Source: Chromatiales bacterium
GTDB lineage: Bacteria; Pseudomonadota; Gammaproteobacteria; UBA6429
Direction: 5' to 3'
NCBI GenBank assembly: GCA_027076405.1
Contig: JALTJN010000205.1
Location: forward strand, 1 to 20,585
Length of the DNA stretch: 20,585 nucleotides
Shown here: positions 6,736 through 13,679 of the stretch, piece after piece
Layout of the letters: every line of letters starts with the position of its first letter
How positions within the stretch are numbered: position 1 is the stretch's first letter
Translations under genes and position numbers: made by a program
Notes under the pieces: model-generated
What the model saw: only the letters and a program-made list of their open reading frames with translations
Databases searched by the model: none
What the model was told of the DNA's origin: nothing

Positions 6736-6900
6736 ATGAACAAAATCATAAAGCATGATGATAATGAAAAAAAAGAAATTCTGAATAACGCAGAAATTAA
6801 CGTGGTTTCTATTAACGGAGAAAAAATAGGCGAAATTATAGATTTTAGCATTTCTTTATGTGGAACTATCGAAGAAATGGAGGACTTAGAAAATGAGTAA
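6736..6900 (+). CDS. Small unknown protein, first gene of the rightward block (54 aa)
   Basis: A 54-residue acidic product starting MNKIIKHDDNEKKEILNNAE and ending in EEMEDLENE. It has a strong SD (GAGGAG) eight bases before the ATG, and its end overlaps the next ATG by eight bases, which together support a translated gene. The beta-type centre (INVVSINGEKIGEIIDFSIS) suggests a compact fold. No family recognised. The orientation is opposite to all neighbouring virion genes. Confidence 0.65.
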   Translation: MNKIIKHDDNEKKEILNNAEINVVSINGEKIGEIIDFSISLCGTIEEMEDLENE

Positions 6901-7222
6901 AATTGTGACCATTGAAGATATTAACACATCCGATCCAACAACATATATTGGTAATAAAAAATCAATATATAAAAGATTAAAAGTAAGGCAAGATGAGATA
7001 GTAAGGTTAAAGCATGAAATAACCTCTCTTAAAGAGCGTCTTGCCGATAAAGATCACAAATCAGGGTCTATTTTATGGGAGCAAAGAAAAGCATATGCCC
7101 GCGTTTTTGCTAAAGCGGCTTATAATGCCGGCTATAAATTTAATAGTGATGGCTCTGATTTTGATAATATGGAAAGCGCCATATTGAACGCGCCGCTAGA
7201 TACACCTGAATTTGACGGTTAA
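6893..7222 (+). CDS. Coiled-coil protein of unknown function in the rightward block (109 aa)
   Basis: The 109-residue product starts MSKIVTIEDINTSDPTTYIG and has a Lys/Arg/Glu-rich coiled coil at about residues 28-52 (LKVRQDEIVRLKHEITSLKERL), then a helix-rich end with 'AYARVFAKAAYNAGYKFNSDG' and 'ESAILNAPLD'. An SD (GAGG) lies in the end of the preceding gene. Proteins with this coiled coil plus 'A-Y-N-A-G' end could be DNA-binding or assembly factors; nothing in the sequence decides this. Confidence 0.7.
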   Translation: MSKIVTIEDINTSDPTTYIGNKKSIYKRLKVRQDEIVRLKHEITSLKERLADKDHKSGSILWEQRKAYARVFAKAAYNAGYKFNSDGSDFDNMESAILNAPLDTPEFDG

Positions 7223-7232
7223 AGGGTTTAAA

Positions 7233-7379
7233 ATGAAAAAATATATTGTTAATTTTATGAGTGAGCATTTCGAGATAACGATTATCATTATGTTGTTTAT
7301 TTTGTCATTCTTTATGATTGCTTTATTTGCGGCTATGATATTTGGAATTCCTATGCTAGTTGATTATTTGTTATTCTAA
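7233..7379 (+). CDS. Small single-pass membrane protein in the rightward block (48 aa)
   Basis: A 48-residue product starting MKKYIVNFMSEHFEITIIIM, with one long hydrophobic segment (about residues 14-48, ITIIIMLFILSFFMIALFAA onward). It is preceded by an AAGGG-like SD. The 3' end overlaps the Mu-F-like gene's stop tail to tail by nine bases. A small inner-membrane protein in a moron-like block could be a superinfection-exclusion or lysis-timing factor, but there is no direct evidence. Confidence 0.6.
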   Translation: MKKYIVNFMSEHFEITIIIMLFILSFFMIALFAAMIFGIPMLVDYLLF

Positions 7380-8405
7380 TAATGCCATAGGATTAAGGCT
7401 CTCTAATTCCTTTAGCGTGTAAATTCTTCCTGTTGGATCGGTGAATTTATCAATCGCCAGCTTTCCGCTTCTAAATAGTTTAGATCGCTCAACACCTAGC
7501 GCCTCATCAACAAAGTCTTTCGGTTGCTTTTTTAGCCATCCGCCGTAAGTGGTGCGACCGGATACTTGCTCAACACCGCCGGCGCTAATTGCTGGACGCT
7601 GGCCTTTTAACTTTGCGCCTATATCGAATTCTGGAGAAATAACCGGTATTGTTGTACTACGACAACCCCAGTGGGCAGGCGGGACAGGTGAGCCGGTCAT
7701 ATCCTGATAAACAACCCCATCCCTACCCGCGCAAATCATGGTAGTACGATTATCTAGAGTTGCTATCCACTTATACCCATCCATAATATCGCTATTTGCG
7801 CTGTATATTTCTTTTCTTGCGACGGATGACGTGTGATTGGTAATTGTCCGGACAAGCGTATCAAGCTGCCTTCTGTTTAAAGTATTGATTGTTTCGCCTA
7901 CATTACGCGCAATAACCGGTGTAGTATCCCCTAACACAACGCCATCACTAATAATCTGGGCAATCTGTTTTGTTTTGGCTTCGCTAAACTGTCTTAATGC
8001 TTCTTCAATAGTAATAGCTGAATTAACATTCGCTTTCATTGCTGACTGCATAACATTAGCGATTAATACTGTATCAGCTGGTATTGTGAATTCAGTATTT
8101 ACAGTTGCTTTGTCAAATAGCTTTGCACTAAAGGCAGCTTCTGATTTTGCTAATTCCTTACTGCCGTCTATCGTTTGATTTGATATATTATGAAACGCTT
8201 CTATAGATAGCGCGCTAATATCTTTCAATACCGCCTCAAGTCTTTGCGCTTGGAATACGGTCGGCTCTTGCGATAAACGGGCATTAATTGCGCGCCTTAA
8301 CCTATTGAGAACAGTTAGAGCTTCCTTTGCTTGCCCTCCACCGTATCGCTGCAAGAAGACCTGATGCCTTGTTGCGGCATCAATAAGATATTGCTGTGTG
8401 CTCAT
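7371..8405 (-). CDS. Minor head morphogenesis protein, phage Mu F-like
   Basis: The 344-residue product has a helical N-terminal half and the C-terminal Mu-F core: 'HTSSVARKEIYSAN' (about 191-204), 'GYKWIATLDNRTTMICAGRDG' (210-230) and 'PVPPAHWGCRSTTIPV' (240-255). The conserved 'W-x-x-x-L-D-x-R-T-x-x-x-C-x-x-x-D-G' and 'P-P-x-H-x-x-C-R-x-T' with paired cysteines are the family signature. Such proteins are packaged in small numbers in the head and are encoded right after the portal, as here; the start codon overlaps the portal stop. The length is normal for a complete protein without a toxin fusion. Confidence 0.92.
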   Translation of the reverse strand: MSTQQYLIDAATRHQVFLQRYGGGQAKEALTVLNRLRRAINARLSQEPTVFQAQRLEAVLKDISALSIEAFHNISNQTIDGSKELAKSEAAFSAKLFDKATVNTEFTIPADTVLIANVMQSAMKANVNSAITIEEALRQFSEAKTKQIAQIISDGVVLGDTTPVIARNVGETINTLNRRQLDTLVRTITNHTSSVARKEIYSANSDIMDGYKWIATLDNRTTMICAGRDGVVYQDMTGSPVPPAHWGCRSTTIPVISPEFDIGAKLKGQRPAISAGGVEQVSGRTTYGGWLKKQPKDFVDEALGVERSKLFRSGKLAIDKFTDPTGRIYTLKELESLNPMALLE

Positions 8406-9904
8406 TACATACCGCCGGTTAATGCGCCGCTTATATCCTCTGCCTCACCATCAATCTCTTCATCAGTTCTATCAGGATCAATTAACTCACTTTCCCTTAA
8501 ATTCTTACGCAGGTCAGCCTTAGCGATAACGCCGCGATCGAGTAATTGAATCTGGGCGATAATGGCTTGAGGATTAACAGTTTTAGGATAGAATTCTTTA
8601 TTGATCTCTACTTTTATCTCTCCCGCGCCGCCTTGGAATTCTAAAGCCCACTCGAAGCACTGAATAAATGCAGATTGCACGTTTTGAATAATGGAGCCTA
8701 ATTTAGAGTTTTGCCCCATAAACCGGATGCGTACCGTTTCTTCTGACTCGTTAGCGCTTGAATCTTGAATAAGTCTTGCGCCGATCTTCATTATCTGGAT
8801 TTCTTTTAGCTCCATCCCTTTAGCTGGCATTTGATTTTCATTGGCTTGCAATAGTGTGGCGCTTCCATTTTCAGGCAAGGGAATCATACCGCGAGAACCT
8901 AGCGCAACTTTACCTTTTAATACTTTTTCAACCCAATCAGCCGTTAAGCCTGAGAGTACTGGTGTTGGCTGCCCAACTAAAAATGAGCTTTCTTCATAGT
9001 CTGCGCTATTACGGTAATGGGAAACATTAACCTCGGCAATATCATATAACGGGGCTTTATCGACCTTTGAATCGTTATTAACAGAGCCAACAAAAACAAA
9101 GGGTATCACTCCCCATGTTGAGCCGTCATTTTTACGCGGGATAATATCACCAGTATAAGCGTCGTTTCCTTCTTCATCGGTTTCGCCGGTTTTCCACTGC
9201 TCAAGCTCGCCGTCTTCATTATATACGTTTTGCACATAGGTCAGCTTGCCGTCGATGTCTTTTAATCGCAGCACTCGATAATAAATTTCTTCTTCATACT
9301 CAAACCCATCTTCTGTTTCTTCGCGTGGCTCACGTAATACGACGAGAGACAGCATATTTACGCCACCTACCGTGATAGAGCGCCAATTAATCACGCACTC
9401 AGCGAGGTACGACTTGATATTAGCCTGAAGGTTAAGCGCTCTTACTTCCGCTTCCGTTAAGCCTTCTGGTGCGTCAGGGTAATCGACTAACAGCCCTAGC
9501 CGCCCAACCATTAAACATTCACCCGTCACATCTTTAATCATTTGGTCTACAGTCAGGCCGTCACCGTTTACATTGTCATTCATGTATTCGATGCTTTGAG
9601 GTAAGTCGATGGCTGTTTTTTTGCGAAAGACTAAACCGATCAACCCTTCTTTTGTTGAACCGGTAAAGTTGACAAAATTAGCTCTTTCAAGATATGAGTA
9701 GTATCTAGCGGAGTTTTCATTGCTTGCGTCGCTTGCATTTGGCGCAGGGAGATAAGCTGTTCCGGCCAAGCCGTTTAAGGTGCCTGTACCGCTTCCGCCT
9801 TTAGCTCGGGATTTGATGGCCTGCGACCCTTCTTCGCAATCGCGTACTAATTGCCACTTCTTTAAATTTTGTTCGTATTCTTTATGGGTTGAATTGACTG
9901 GCAT
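8405..9904 (-). CDS. Portal protein (DUF4055 type)
   Basis: The 499-residue product begins 'NSTHKEYEQNLKKWQLVRDCEEGSQAIKSRA', continues with 'YLPAP' and 'ENSARYYSYLERANFVNFTG', then 'GLVFRKK', the typical start of DUF4055 portal proteins. Later features include 'GRLGLLVDYP', 'INWRSITVGG', 'GVIPFVFVGSVNN', 'PLYDIAEVNVSHYRNSADYEES' and 'RIRFMGQNSKLGSIIQNVQ', all in the family's order. The portal is the dodecameric vertex ring through which the terminase packages DNA. The C-terminus is acidic (TDEEIDGEAEDISGALTGGM). It sits between TerL and the Mu-F-like protein as normal. Confidence 0.92.
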   Translation of the reverse strand: MPVNSTHKEYEQNLKKWQLVRDCEEGSQAIKSRAKGGSGTGTLNGLAGTAYLPAPNASDASNENSARYYSYLERANFVNFTGSTKEGLIGLVFRKKTAIDLPQSIEYMNDNVNGDGLTVDQMIKDVTGECLMVGRLGLLVDYPDAPEGLTEAEVRALNLQANIKSYLAECVINWRSITVGGVNMLSLVVLREPREETEDGFEYEEEIYYRVLRLKDIDGKLTYVQNVYNEDGELEQWKTGETDEEGNDAYTGDIIPRKNDGSTWGVIPFVFVGSVNNDSKVDKAPLYDIAEVNVSHYRNSADYEESSFLVGQPTPVLSGLTADWVEKVLKGKVALGSRGMIPLPENGSATLLQANENQMPAKGMELKEIQIMKIGARLIQDSSANESEETVRIRFMGQNSKLGSIIQNVQSAFIQCFEWALEFQGGAGEIKVEINKEFYPKTVNPQAIIAQIQLLDRGVIAKADLRKNLRESELIDPDRTDEEIDGEAEDISGALTGGM

Positions 9905-9960
9905 AGTTTTTCCTCACTGAGAATTGAATAATTCAGCCACCAGCCGAAAATAATAGTTAT

Positions 9961-9989
9961 AGTATAATAAACTAGGATGGAAATGTCAC
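9961..9989 (-). promoter_or_regulatory. Possible leftward promoter in front of the portal gene
   Basis: Minus strand GTGACA (9989-9984) and TATACT (9966-9961) are separated by 17 bases, with the -35 box inside the end of terL. The 67-base gap between terL and the portal gene, unusual in this packed operon, supports a regulatory function. It also holds an inverted repeat GAATT-N4-AATTC just before the portal SD (GTGAGGA). Confidence 0.45.
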
Positions 9990-11288
9990 ATTTACGTCGA
10001 ACACTACATCATCAACAGGGAACTCATAATCACTCATGTACCCGATTGCCGTTGTAATATGCTGATATTTGTTTTTTTGGTCTTCTTGAAAGGTGGAGCC
10101 GTCTTGTAGTTGAACGGTGGCCAAACCTTTATCGCACCATTCAGCCGTACTTGGATTAACGAATAGAGATCTTTTACCATCGGCTGTCTTAATCTTTGCT
10201 CTGACCGAATTCTGTCTATCCTTAATTGCTGGATGCTTCTTTTTAACGCGGCGCGTGTATGTCCATCCGTTTGATTTTAGCACATCCTCAATATCAGTAT
10301 AATCTGATGCATGGCCATGTTTCTCACCTGCTCGGCCTGCTGGATCACCATATATTATTACATTTTTATTTTTATGATCTTTATATCTTTGCACAAACTC
10401 TAATGCTGACTGTTTTGATACTGCGGACGTTAGGACAATCTCGTCACACAAATATATATCATCACCGTCTCTTACCCCGATAGCACTTGATAAAGGCGTG
10501 TAGTTTTGGTCGTGCATCCACAACAACTGTTCATGAGGTTGTATTGTACGGCTTGTATGGTTTGCTTTTGAATAATCCTCGTATATCTTGCCGGTTGCAG
10601 TTTCAAAGCTGGCTTCATACTCCTGCTTAAACTGCTTTAGGCTCATCCGCGCCTTTGCGGCTGCAATTACTTCCGGAGATAAAATGTCAGATGACTTCCA
10701 ATGAAATACTTTTGCATCCGGCGTTTTTCCTGATTCCGCTTTCATGCACATATCATAATAATGATTCAACCCATCAGGGACACCTAAAAACCAGCACCAA
10801 GCTAAATACCCACCTCTTGTTGGATCTTCTGTGTCTAAGGCCGGCATAATATTCTCATTAACCGCCTTTTCTTTGATGTCTGCAATCTCATCAATCCCGC
10901 CGCCCGTCCAGTTTACGCCTTCAATCCGCTCGGGTTTATCCAAACCTAAAATGTGAATCTCTGATCCATTAGGCATAAATATCTTTAATTCTGATTCAGA
11001 TGGCGGCTTTAGATGCTGGCTTGATAATGTGAGTAACTTTAGATCGTCCCAGAATATTTTTTTGGCTTGCGCGTATGTAGGGGCCCCAACAAAATATTTC
11101 TCATTGGCGTTAGCCATGGCCTGTTTTGCAATAAATCGTTTGAATCTTTCTGTTTTTCCAGACCTTCGACCGGCAGGCACTAAAGGGAAGCGCACCCCAG
11201 ACGGTATAGCGTCCACAAGGGATAATTGTACCTTATGGTCTTTTAGCTTATACCACCGCTTAAGTTCACGTTCTAAGCGTGGGTTCAT
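9972..11288 (-). CDS. terL: Terminase large subunit (ATPase and nuclease)
   Basis: The 438-residue product shows the Walker A-like 'VPAGRRSGKTERF' (residues 37-49) and Walker B-like 'GGGIDEIAD' (129-137, Asp133-Glu134), the packaging ATPase. The RNase H-like nuclease half has Asp at 'WMHDQNYTP' (260), 'IIYGDPAGRAG' (Asp315) and a third Asp near 'AIGYMSDYEF' (420), the expected metal-binding triad. It cuts concatemeric phage DNA and pumps it through the portal. The start codon overlaps the TerS stop (ATGA). The relatively short length matches the Terminase_6-type. Confidence 0.93.
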   Translation of the reverse strand: MNPRLERELKRWYKLKDHKVQLSLVDAIPSGVRFPLVPAGRRSGKTERFKRFIAKQAMANANEKYFVGAPTYAQAKKIFWDDLKLLTLSSQHLKPPSESELKIFMPNGSEIHILGLDKPERIEGVNWTGGGIDEIADIKEKAVNENIMPALDTEDPTRGGYLAWCWFLGVPDGLNHYYDMCMKAESGKTPDAKVFHWKSSDILSPEVIAAAKARMSLKQFKQEYEASFETATGKIYEDYSKANHTSRTIQPHEQLLWMHDQNYTPLSSAIGVRDGDDIYLCDEIVLTSAVSKQSALEFVQRYKDHKNKNVIIYGDPAGRAGEKHGHASDYTDIEDVLKSNGWTYTRRVKKKHPAIKDRQNSVRAKIKTADGKRSLFVNPSTAEWCDKGLATVQLQDGSTFQEDQKNKYQHITTAIGYMSDYEFPVDDVVFDVNVTFPS

Positions 11289-11725
11289 GTTGGCAAGGTT
11301 GTGGATAGGCTATTGAATGCCTTTACTAAGTCGGTATTATCAACAGCCACTTCATGCTTGTCTTTGTAATCTTTCGGTATTCTGTTTTTCAAAAAGAAGA
11401 TTGCCGCTGTTGAATCAGGCGGATAATGTTTTACGGTTTTTGTTATTACGATTTCATCACGGATTACGCGAATATCGTCTTGCTCATGACTGTAGCCCAT
11501 TGCACGATTGTACAGTGATCGCTCTACATTATTGTTGGGTATTTCCTTACCTAGCTTTAAGGACTCCGAAAATTCAGGGTATTTTAGCTTCCATAAGTTT
11601 AAAGTGGATTCAGACACGTCAAAAAACGTTGCTAGCTGCGCATCTGTAGCGCCTAACTCACAAAAATGCTTTGCCTGTTTTGCGTATTCTTTTTTATACC
11701 TTGTTGGTCTACCTACTTTAGCCAC
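11285..11725 (-). CDS. terS: Terminase small subunit
   Basis: The 146-residue product begins 'KVGRPTRYKKEYAKQAKHFCELGATDAQLATFFDVSESTLNLWKLKYPEF', a helix-turn-helix at about residues 12-50 that is typical of phage TerS DNA-binding domains. It goes on with 'NNNVERSLYNRAMGYSHEQ' and 'HYPPDSTAAIFFLKNRIPKDYKDKHE', the characteristic central segment ('P-P-D-x-x-A-x-x-F-W-L-K-N-R'). It recognises the packaging site on the genome and recruits TerL. It is the first gene after a strong promoter and probably leads the late operon. Confidence 0.92.
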   Translation of the reverse strand: MAKVGRPTRYKKEYAKQAKHFCELGATDAQLATFFDVSESTLNLWKLKYPEFSESLKLGKEIPNNNVERSLYNRAMGYSHEQDDIRVIRDEIVITKTVKHYPPDSTAAIFFLKNRIPKDYKDKHEVAVDNTDLVKAFNSLSTTLPT

Positions 11726-11758
11726 CGGCTCACTCCATTGTCACAAACAATTAATATA

Positions 11759-11787
11759 AGTATGTGCTAATAGGCTTGTTTAGTCAA
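11759..11787 (-). promoter_or_regulatory. Sigma70-type promoter in front of the terminase genes
   Basis: Minus strand TTGACT (11787-11782) and CATACT (11764-11759) are separated by 17 bases in the 65-base gap upstream of terS. It would start packaging-gene transcripts separately from the small early or middle genes to its right. Confidence 0.6.
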
Positions 11788-11790
11788 TTT

Positions 11791-12024
11791 TCAAATAGGC
11801 GTATTGTGATTTTCATTAATGTCATCAATAAGTTTTCTTATTTGCTCGCCTGTATAAAATGTTTCTGTTGGAATATGAATATTGATGCCATTATTATTGC
11901 GTTTTTTGTATTCTATACTTATCTCCATTACCGATAAATCTCCTACTTTTTTATATTCGACTTTTGATGTTTCCGCATTTTCCAGTAATATTTTCAATAT
12001 TTCGCTATCTTTAATATCGCTCAT
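11791..12024 (-). CDS. Small unknown protein (77 aa)
   Basis: A 77-residue product starting MSDIKDSEILKILLENAET. I chose this start because GAGGA lies seven bases before the ATG; an in-frame ATG 105 bases upstream lies over the preceding gene and adds a spurious hydrophobic stretch. The product is charged, with alternating beta (MEISIEYKKRNNNGINIHIP) and a helical end (GEQIRKLIDDINENH). No family recognised. Last gene before the terminase promoter. Confidence 0.65.
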   Translation of the reverse strand: MSDIKDSEILKILLENAETSKVEYKKVGDLSVMEISIEYKKRNNNGINIHIPTETFYTGEQIRKLIDDINENHNTPI

Positions 12025-12052
12025 AATATCCTCGCTTTTATTAGCCAACAAA

Positions 12053-12232
12053 TTACTCCCATGCGCCCATATCATCAAACGCCCCGCTTTCATCAAAATT
12101 GAAATCAATAAAGAAACCCGAATAACCATCTACTTTTTTGTATCCTTCCCTGCATCTTATAAAATTATCAATCTCTTTAAATTCAACCCCAAAACCATTA
12201 AGCAATTCCTTTAGTTTTTCTTTATCGTTCAT
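12053..12232 (-). CDS. Small unknown protein (59 aa)
   Basis: A 59-residue product starting MNDKEKLKELLNGFGVEFKE and ending 'DFNFDESGAFDDMGAWE'. A strong SD (AGAGG/AGGG region) precedes the ATG. The pattern helix, then 'G-V-E-F', then 'G-Y-x-G-F-F-I-D-F-x-F-D-x-x-G-x-F-x-x-M-G-x-W-E' recurs in small proteins of many phages and prophages; function unknown. It overlaps no neighbour and is too short to have been noticed easily. Confidence 0.65.
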   Translation of the reverse strand: MNDKEKLKELLNGFGVEFKEIDNFIRCREGYKKVDGYSGFFIDFNFDESGAFDDMGAWE

Positions 12233-12249
12233 GACGCCCTACCTCTTAA

Positions 12250-12483
12250 TTAATCTATAAACCTGTCTTCATATTCACCGCTATAAACATCAGGAACATC
12301 GTTTAATATTTTTAAAATCCGCTTTTCAATCCGGCCCCGCTCAATAACTGTATTTAATCCAACGATAATCCATACAGGAATCCACCAGCCGATAGTGATT
12401 ATACTCAATATTAAATGCAGAATATAGCTTGTTTTCATCTTTGCCAGCTTATCCGTTTCAATTATTAATTGTGCGTTGTTCAT
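12250..12483 (-). CDS. Small membrane protein with a superinfection-immunity-like segment (77 aa)
   Basis: A 77-residue product with one hydrophobic hairpin or two closely spaced helices at about residues 19-43: 'YILHLILSIITIGWWIPVWIIVG'. The pattern H-x-x-L-x-x-x-T-x-G-x-W-x-x-V-W resembles T4 Imm-type superinfection immunity proteins and related small membrane proteins. The C-terminal half is charged and cytoplasmic-looking (ERGRIEKRILKILNDVP). A good SD (GAGGAA) lies at the end of the upstream gene. The function in superinfection exclusion is an inference from the hydrophobic pattern only. Confidence 0.65.
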   Translation of the reverse strand: MNNAQLIIETDKLAKMKTSYILHLILSIITIGWWIPVWIIVGLNTVIERGRIEKRILKILNDVPDVYSGEYEDRFID

Positions 12484-12484
12484 T

Positions 12485-12712
12485 TTATATTCCTCGTTTA
12501 TTTGCCATCTTTAAGTCTAATTCTATAGCCCATTTTAAATCAGCCTCTCTTTTCTTTTTTGCTTCAATTAGGCTTTTTTCATCAGGCCGCCCATCCTCGC
12601 CTATAGCAACAGGATAGTCCCGTAATTTGATGATAGATACTGCGGTTATACGACCATCATCTCTCATCATAACGCTATCAATCCACTCTGATATTTTATT
12701 AAAAATACTCAT
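12485..12712 (-). CDS. Small unknown protein (75 aa)
   Basis: A 75-residue product starting MSIFNKISEWIDSVMMRDDG, with 'GRITAVSIIKLRDYPVAIGEDGRPDEKSLIEAKKKREADLKW', i.e. a short beta part and a basic helix. The ATG overlaps the stop of a 14-codon reading frame (12709-12753). It lies one base before the following gene. No family recognised; probable cytoplasmic accessory protein. Confidence 0.6.
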   Translation of the reverse strand: MSIFNKISEWIDSVMMRDDGRITAVSIIKLRDYPVAIGEDGRPDEKSLIEAKKKREADLKWAIELDLKMANKRGI

Positions 12713-12753
12713 AAGCCTATTTTTCCCTCAACTATTAATTGTGCTTGCTTCAT
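12709..12753 (-). CDS. Micro-ORF of 14 codons linking two genes
   Basis: MKQAQLIVEGKIGL. Its ATG overlaps the stop of the HTH gene and its TGA overlaps the ATG of the 75-aa gene, both as four-base ATGA. Thus ribosomes could pass from one gene to the next. Its first codons resemble those of the 77-aa membrane protein gene (MNNAQLIIE), sharing GCACAATTAATA. It may be a remnant of a duplicated gene start or a coupling leader peptide. Confidence 0.4.
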   Translation of the reverse strand: MKQAQLIVEGKIGL

Positions 12754-12956
12754 TTTAAACCCCTCGCACCATTTAAAACTACGTTAAATAGCTTTGGTTT
12801 ATACAAGTACCAGTTCTTAAGTGTCTGAGGGCTTTGCCCCGTTGCTTCTGATAACTGCTTCACGCTGGCCAACCCCGCCGCCTTAACTGTTTCGTGCATT
12901 GGTCTACGTGCGTCGCATTCGAAGCAGTAACCGTTTTCGTCGTATGTGCATGTCAT
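12750..12956 (-). CDS. Helix-turn-helix protein (68 aa)
   Basis: A 68-residue product starting MTCTYDENGYCFECDARRPM. It has a Cys-x-x-x-x-x-x-x-x-Cys-x-x-Cys N-terminus (C3, C12, C15) and a helix-turn-helix-like segment 'ASVKQLSEATGQSPQTLKNWYLYKPKLFNVVLNG' (about residues 29-62). This HTH ('L-S-E-x-x-G-x-S-x-x-T-L-x-N-W-x-x-x-K-P-x-L-F') is common in small phage regulators. I chose the ATG at 12956 since it lies directly behind the stop of a 51-aa gene; the longer form would run over that gene. It could regulate the neighbouring promoters. Confidence 0.7.
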   Translation of the reverse strand: MTCTYDENGYCFECDARRPMHETVKAAGLASVKQLSEATGQSPQTLKNWYLYKPKLFNVVLNGARGLK

Positions 12957-12957
12957 T

Positions 12958-13113
12958 TTAAAACCCTGCAATATTAACTTCGCTTGTAATAATTTGCTTG
13001 CTCTCTTTAAGGCTTTTTGAATCACACAGATATTCACCTGATGGCTTCATAATTGAATAATATCTGTCGCCGTTCTTAATGATTTTATAACCTTTGTATT
13101 GTTGTGCGTTCAT
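12958..13113 (-). CDS. Small unknown protein (51 aa)
   Basis: A 51-residue product starting MNAQQYKGYKIIKNGDRYYS, continuing 'IMKPSGEYLCDSKSLKESKQII'. It looks like a complete small alpha/beta protein: strands 'Y-K-I-I' and 'Y-Y-S-I', then a helix with a 'SLKESKQIIT' end, similar to small phage proteins with a 'D-T-x-x-E-A-K-x-x-I' helix. The SD GGGGAAG precedes its ATG. It leads the short operon that starts at the promoter 13151-13178. Confidence 0.6.
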   Translation of the reverse strand: MNAQQYKGYKIIKNGDRYYSIMKPSGEYLCDSKSLKESKQIITSEVNIAGF

Positions 13114-13150
13114 TCTTGCTTCCCCTTCGTTTTCTCTTTAACTTGTAATA

Positions 13151-13178
13151 ATTATAGCAAACTATTTGATATAGTAAA
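13151..13178 (-). promoter_or_regulatory. Sigma70-type promoter of the 51-aa/HTH gene group
   Basis: Minus strand TTTACT (13178-13173) and a perfect TATAAT (13156-13151) are separated by 16 bases, in an 83-base gap. The spacer contains a CTAT/ATAG inverted repeat that could be an operator. The region is very AT-rich, helping strand opening. Confidence 0.6.
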
Positions 13179-13196
13179 GCATTATTTCAAATTATT

Positions 13197-13679
13197 TTAA
13201 TTTATTTCCTTATACATTAATAACTTCAAATCATCAGGATCGGTTAATTTAACCCCCTTTCCTGTATAATAGTTCTGCATTTCTGTGAGAAATTCGGCCA
13301 TTTGTGATACCGTGAAACTCTCTGTGTGCGCCTGACTATCAATAAAGAACCTCATTCTTTCTTTATCTTTCCCGTATAATTGAATCCAAACACTATGCAA
13401 ATCAGCAAAAAAGGAATTATCACGAATAAGAATAGGGATAGCCCAGCGATACTTTGAAATAAGGTGTACCCCTTCTTTAGTGTCTTCATGCTCTCCTCCT
13501 ATGCCTGATTTCGCTATCTCTGTATACCATTTCCACTGTAACCCCCTTTGAGCTGCTGACTTACTTCCCGCGCTTCTTATGACAATTTCTGTCTTTCCGT
13601 CTGGCGCAATATCTTTAATTCTTAAGCAGGCGCTAATTTTGACATTTTCGTTTACTATTCGATAACTTTCAGATTTCAC
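13197..13679 (-). CDS. NinB-like recombination protein
   Basis: The 160-residue product matches the plan of phage lambda NinB (Orf): 'AAQRGLQWKWYTEIA' (about residues 43-57), 'EDTKEGVHLISKYRWAIPILIRD' (64-86) and, near the end, 'HTESFTVSQMAEFLTEMQNYYTGKGVKL'. The family's 'R-S-x-x-Q-N-x-x-x-W-x-x-x-x-I', 'D-x-K-x-x-x-H' and final 'L-x-x-x-x-M-x-x-Y-x-x-x-x-x-G-x-x-L' blocks are recognised. NinB binds single-stranded DNA and works with phage annealing proteins, which fits the Rad52-type protein in this genome. The start overlaps the stop of the upstream gene by four bases. Confidence 0.8.
   Translation of the reverse strand: MKSESYRIVNENVKISACLRIKDIAPDGKTEIVIRSAGSKSAAQRGLQWKWYTEIAKSGIGGEHEDTKEGVHLISKYRWAIPILIRDNSFFADLHSVWIQLYGKDKERMRFFIDSQAHTESFTVSQMAEFLTEMQNYYTGKGVKLTDPDDLKLLMYKEIN

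Noticed and set aside
8041..8056. GCATAAC core in the Mu-F-like gene (and similar strings at 5804 and 20409) as further attC sites
   Set aside because: They have no paired partner core or inner boxes nearby and lie in well-conserved coding sequence.
10117..10849. Several rightward reading frames inside terL
   Set aside because: They are antisense to a well-supported terminase with complete ATPase and nuclease motifs and have no ribosome sites.
11791..12129. Longer 112-aa start for the gene ending at 11791
   Set aside because: The extension overlaps the 59-aa gene and lacks an SD; the inner ATG at 12024 has a good GAGGA.
12750..13037. Longer 95-aa form of the HTH gene
   Set aside because: The added residues read over the out-of-frame 51-aa gene (12958-13113), which has its own SD and promoter.
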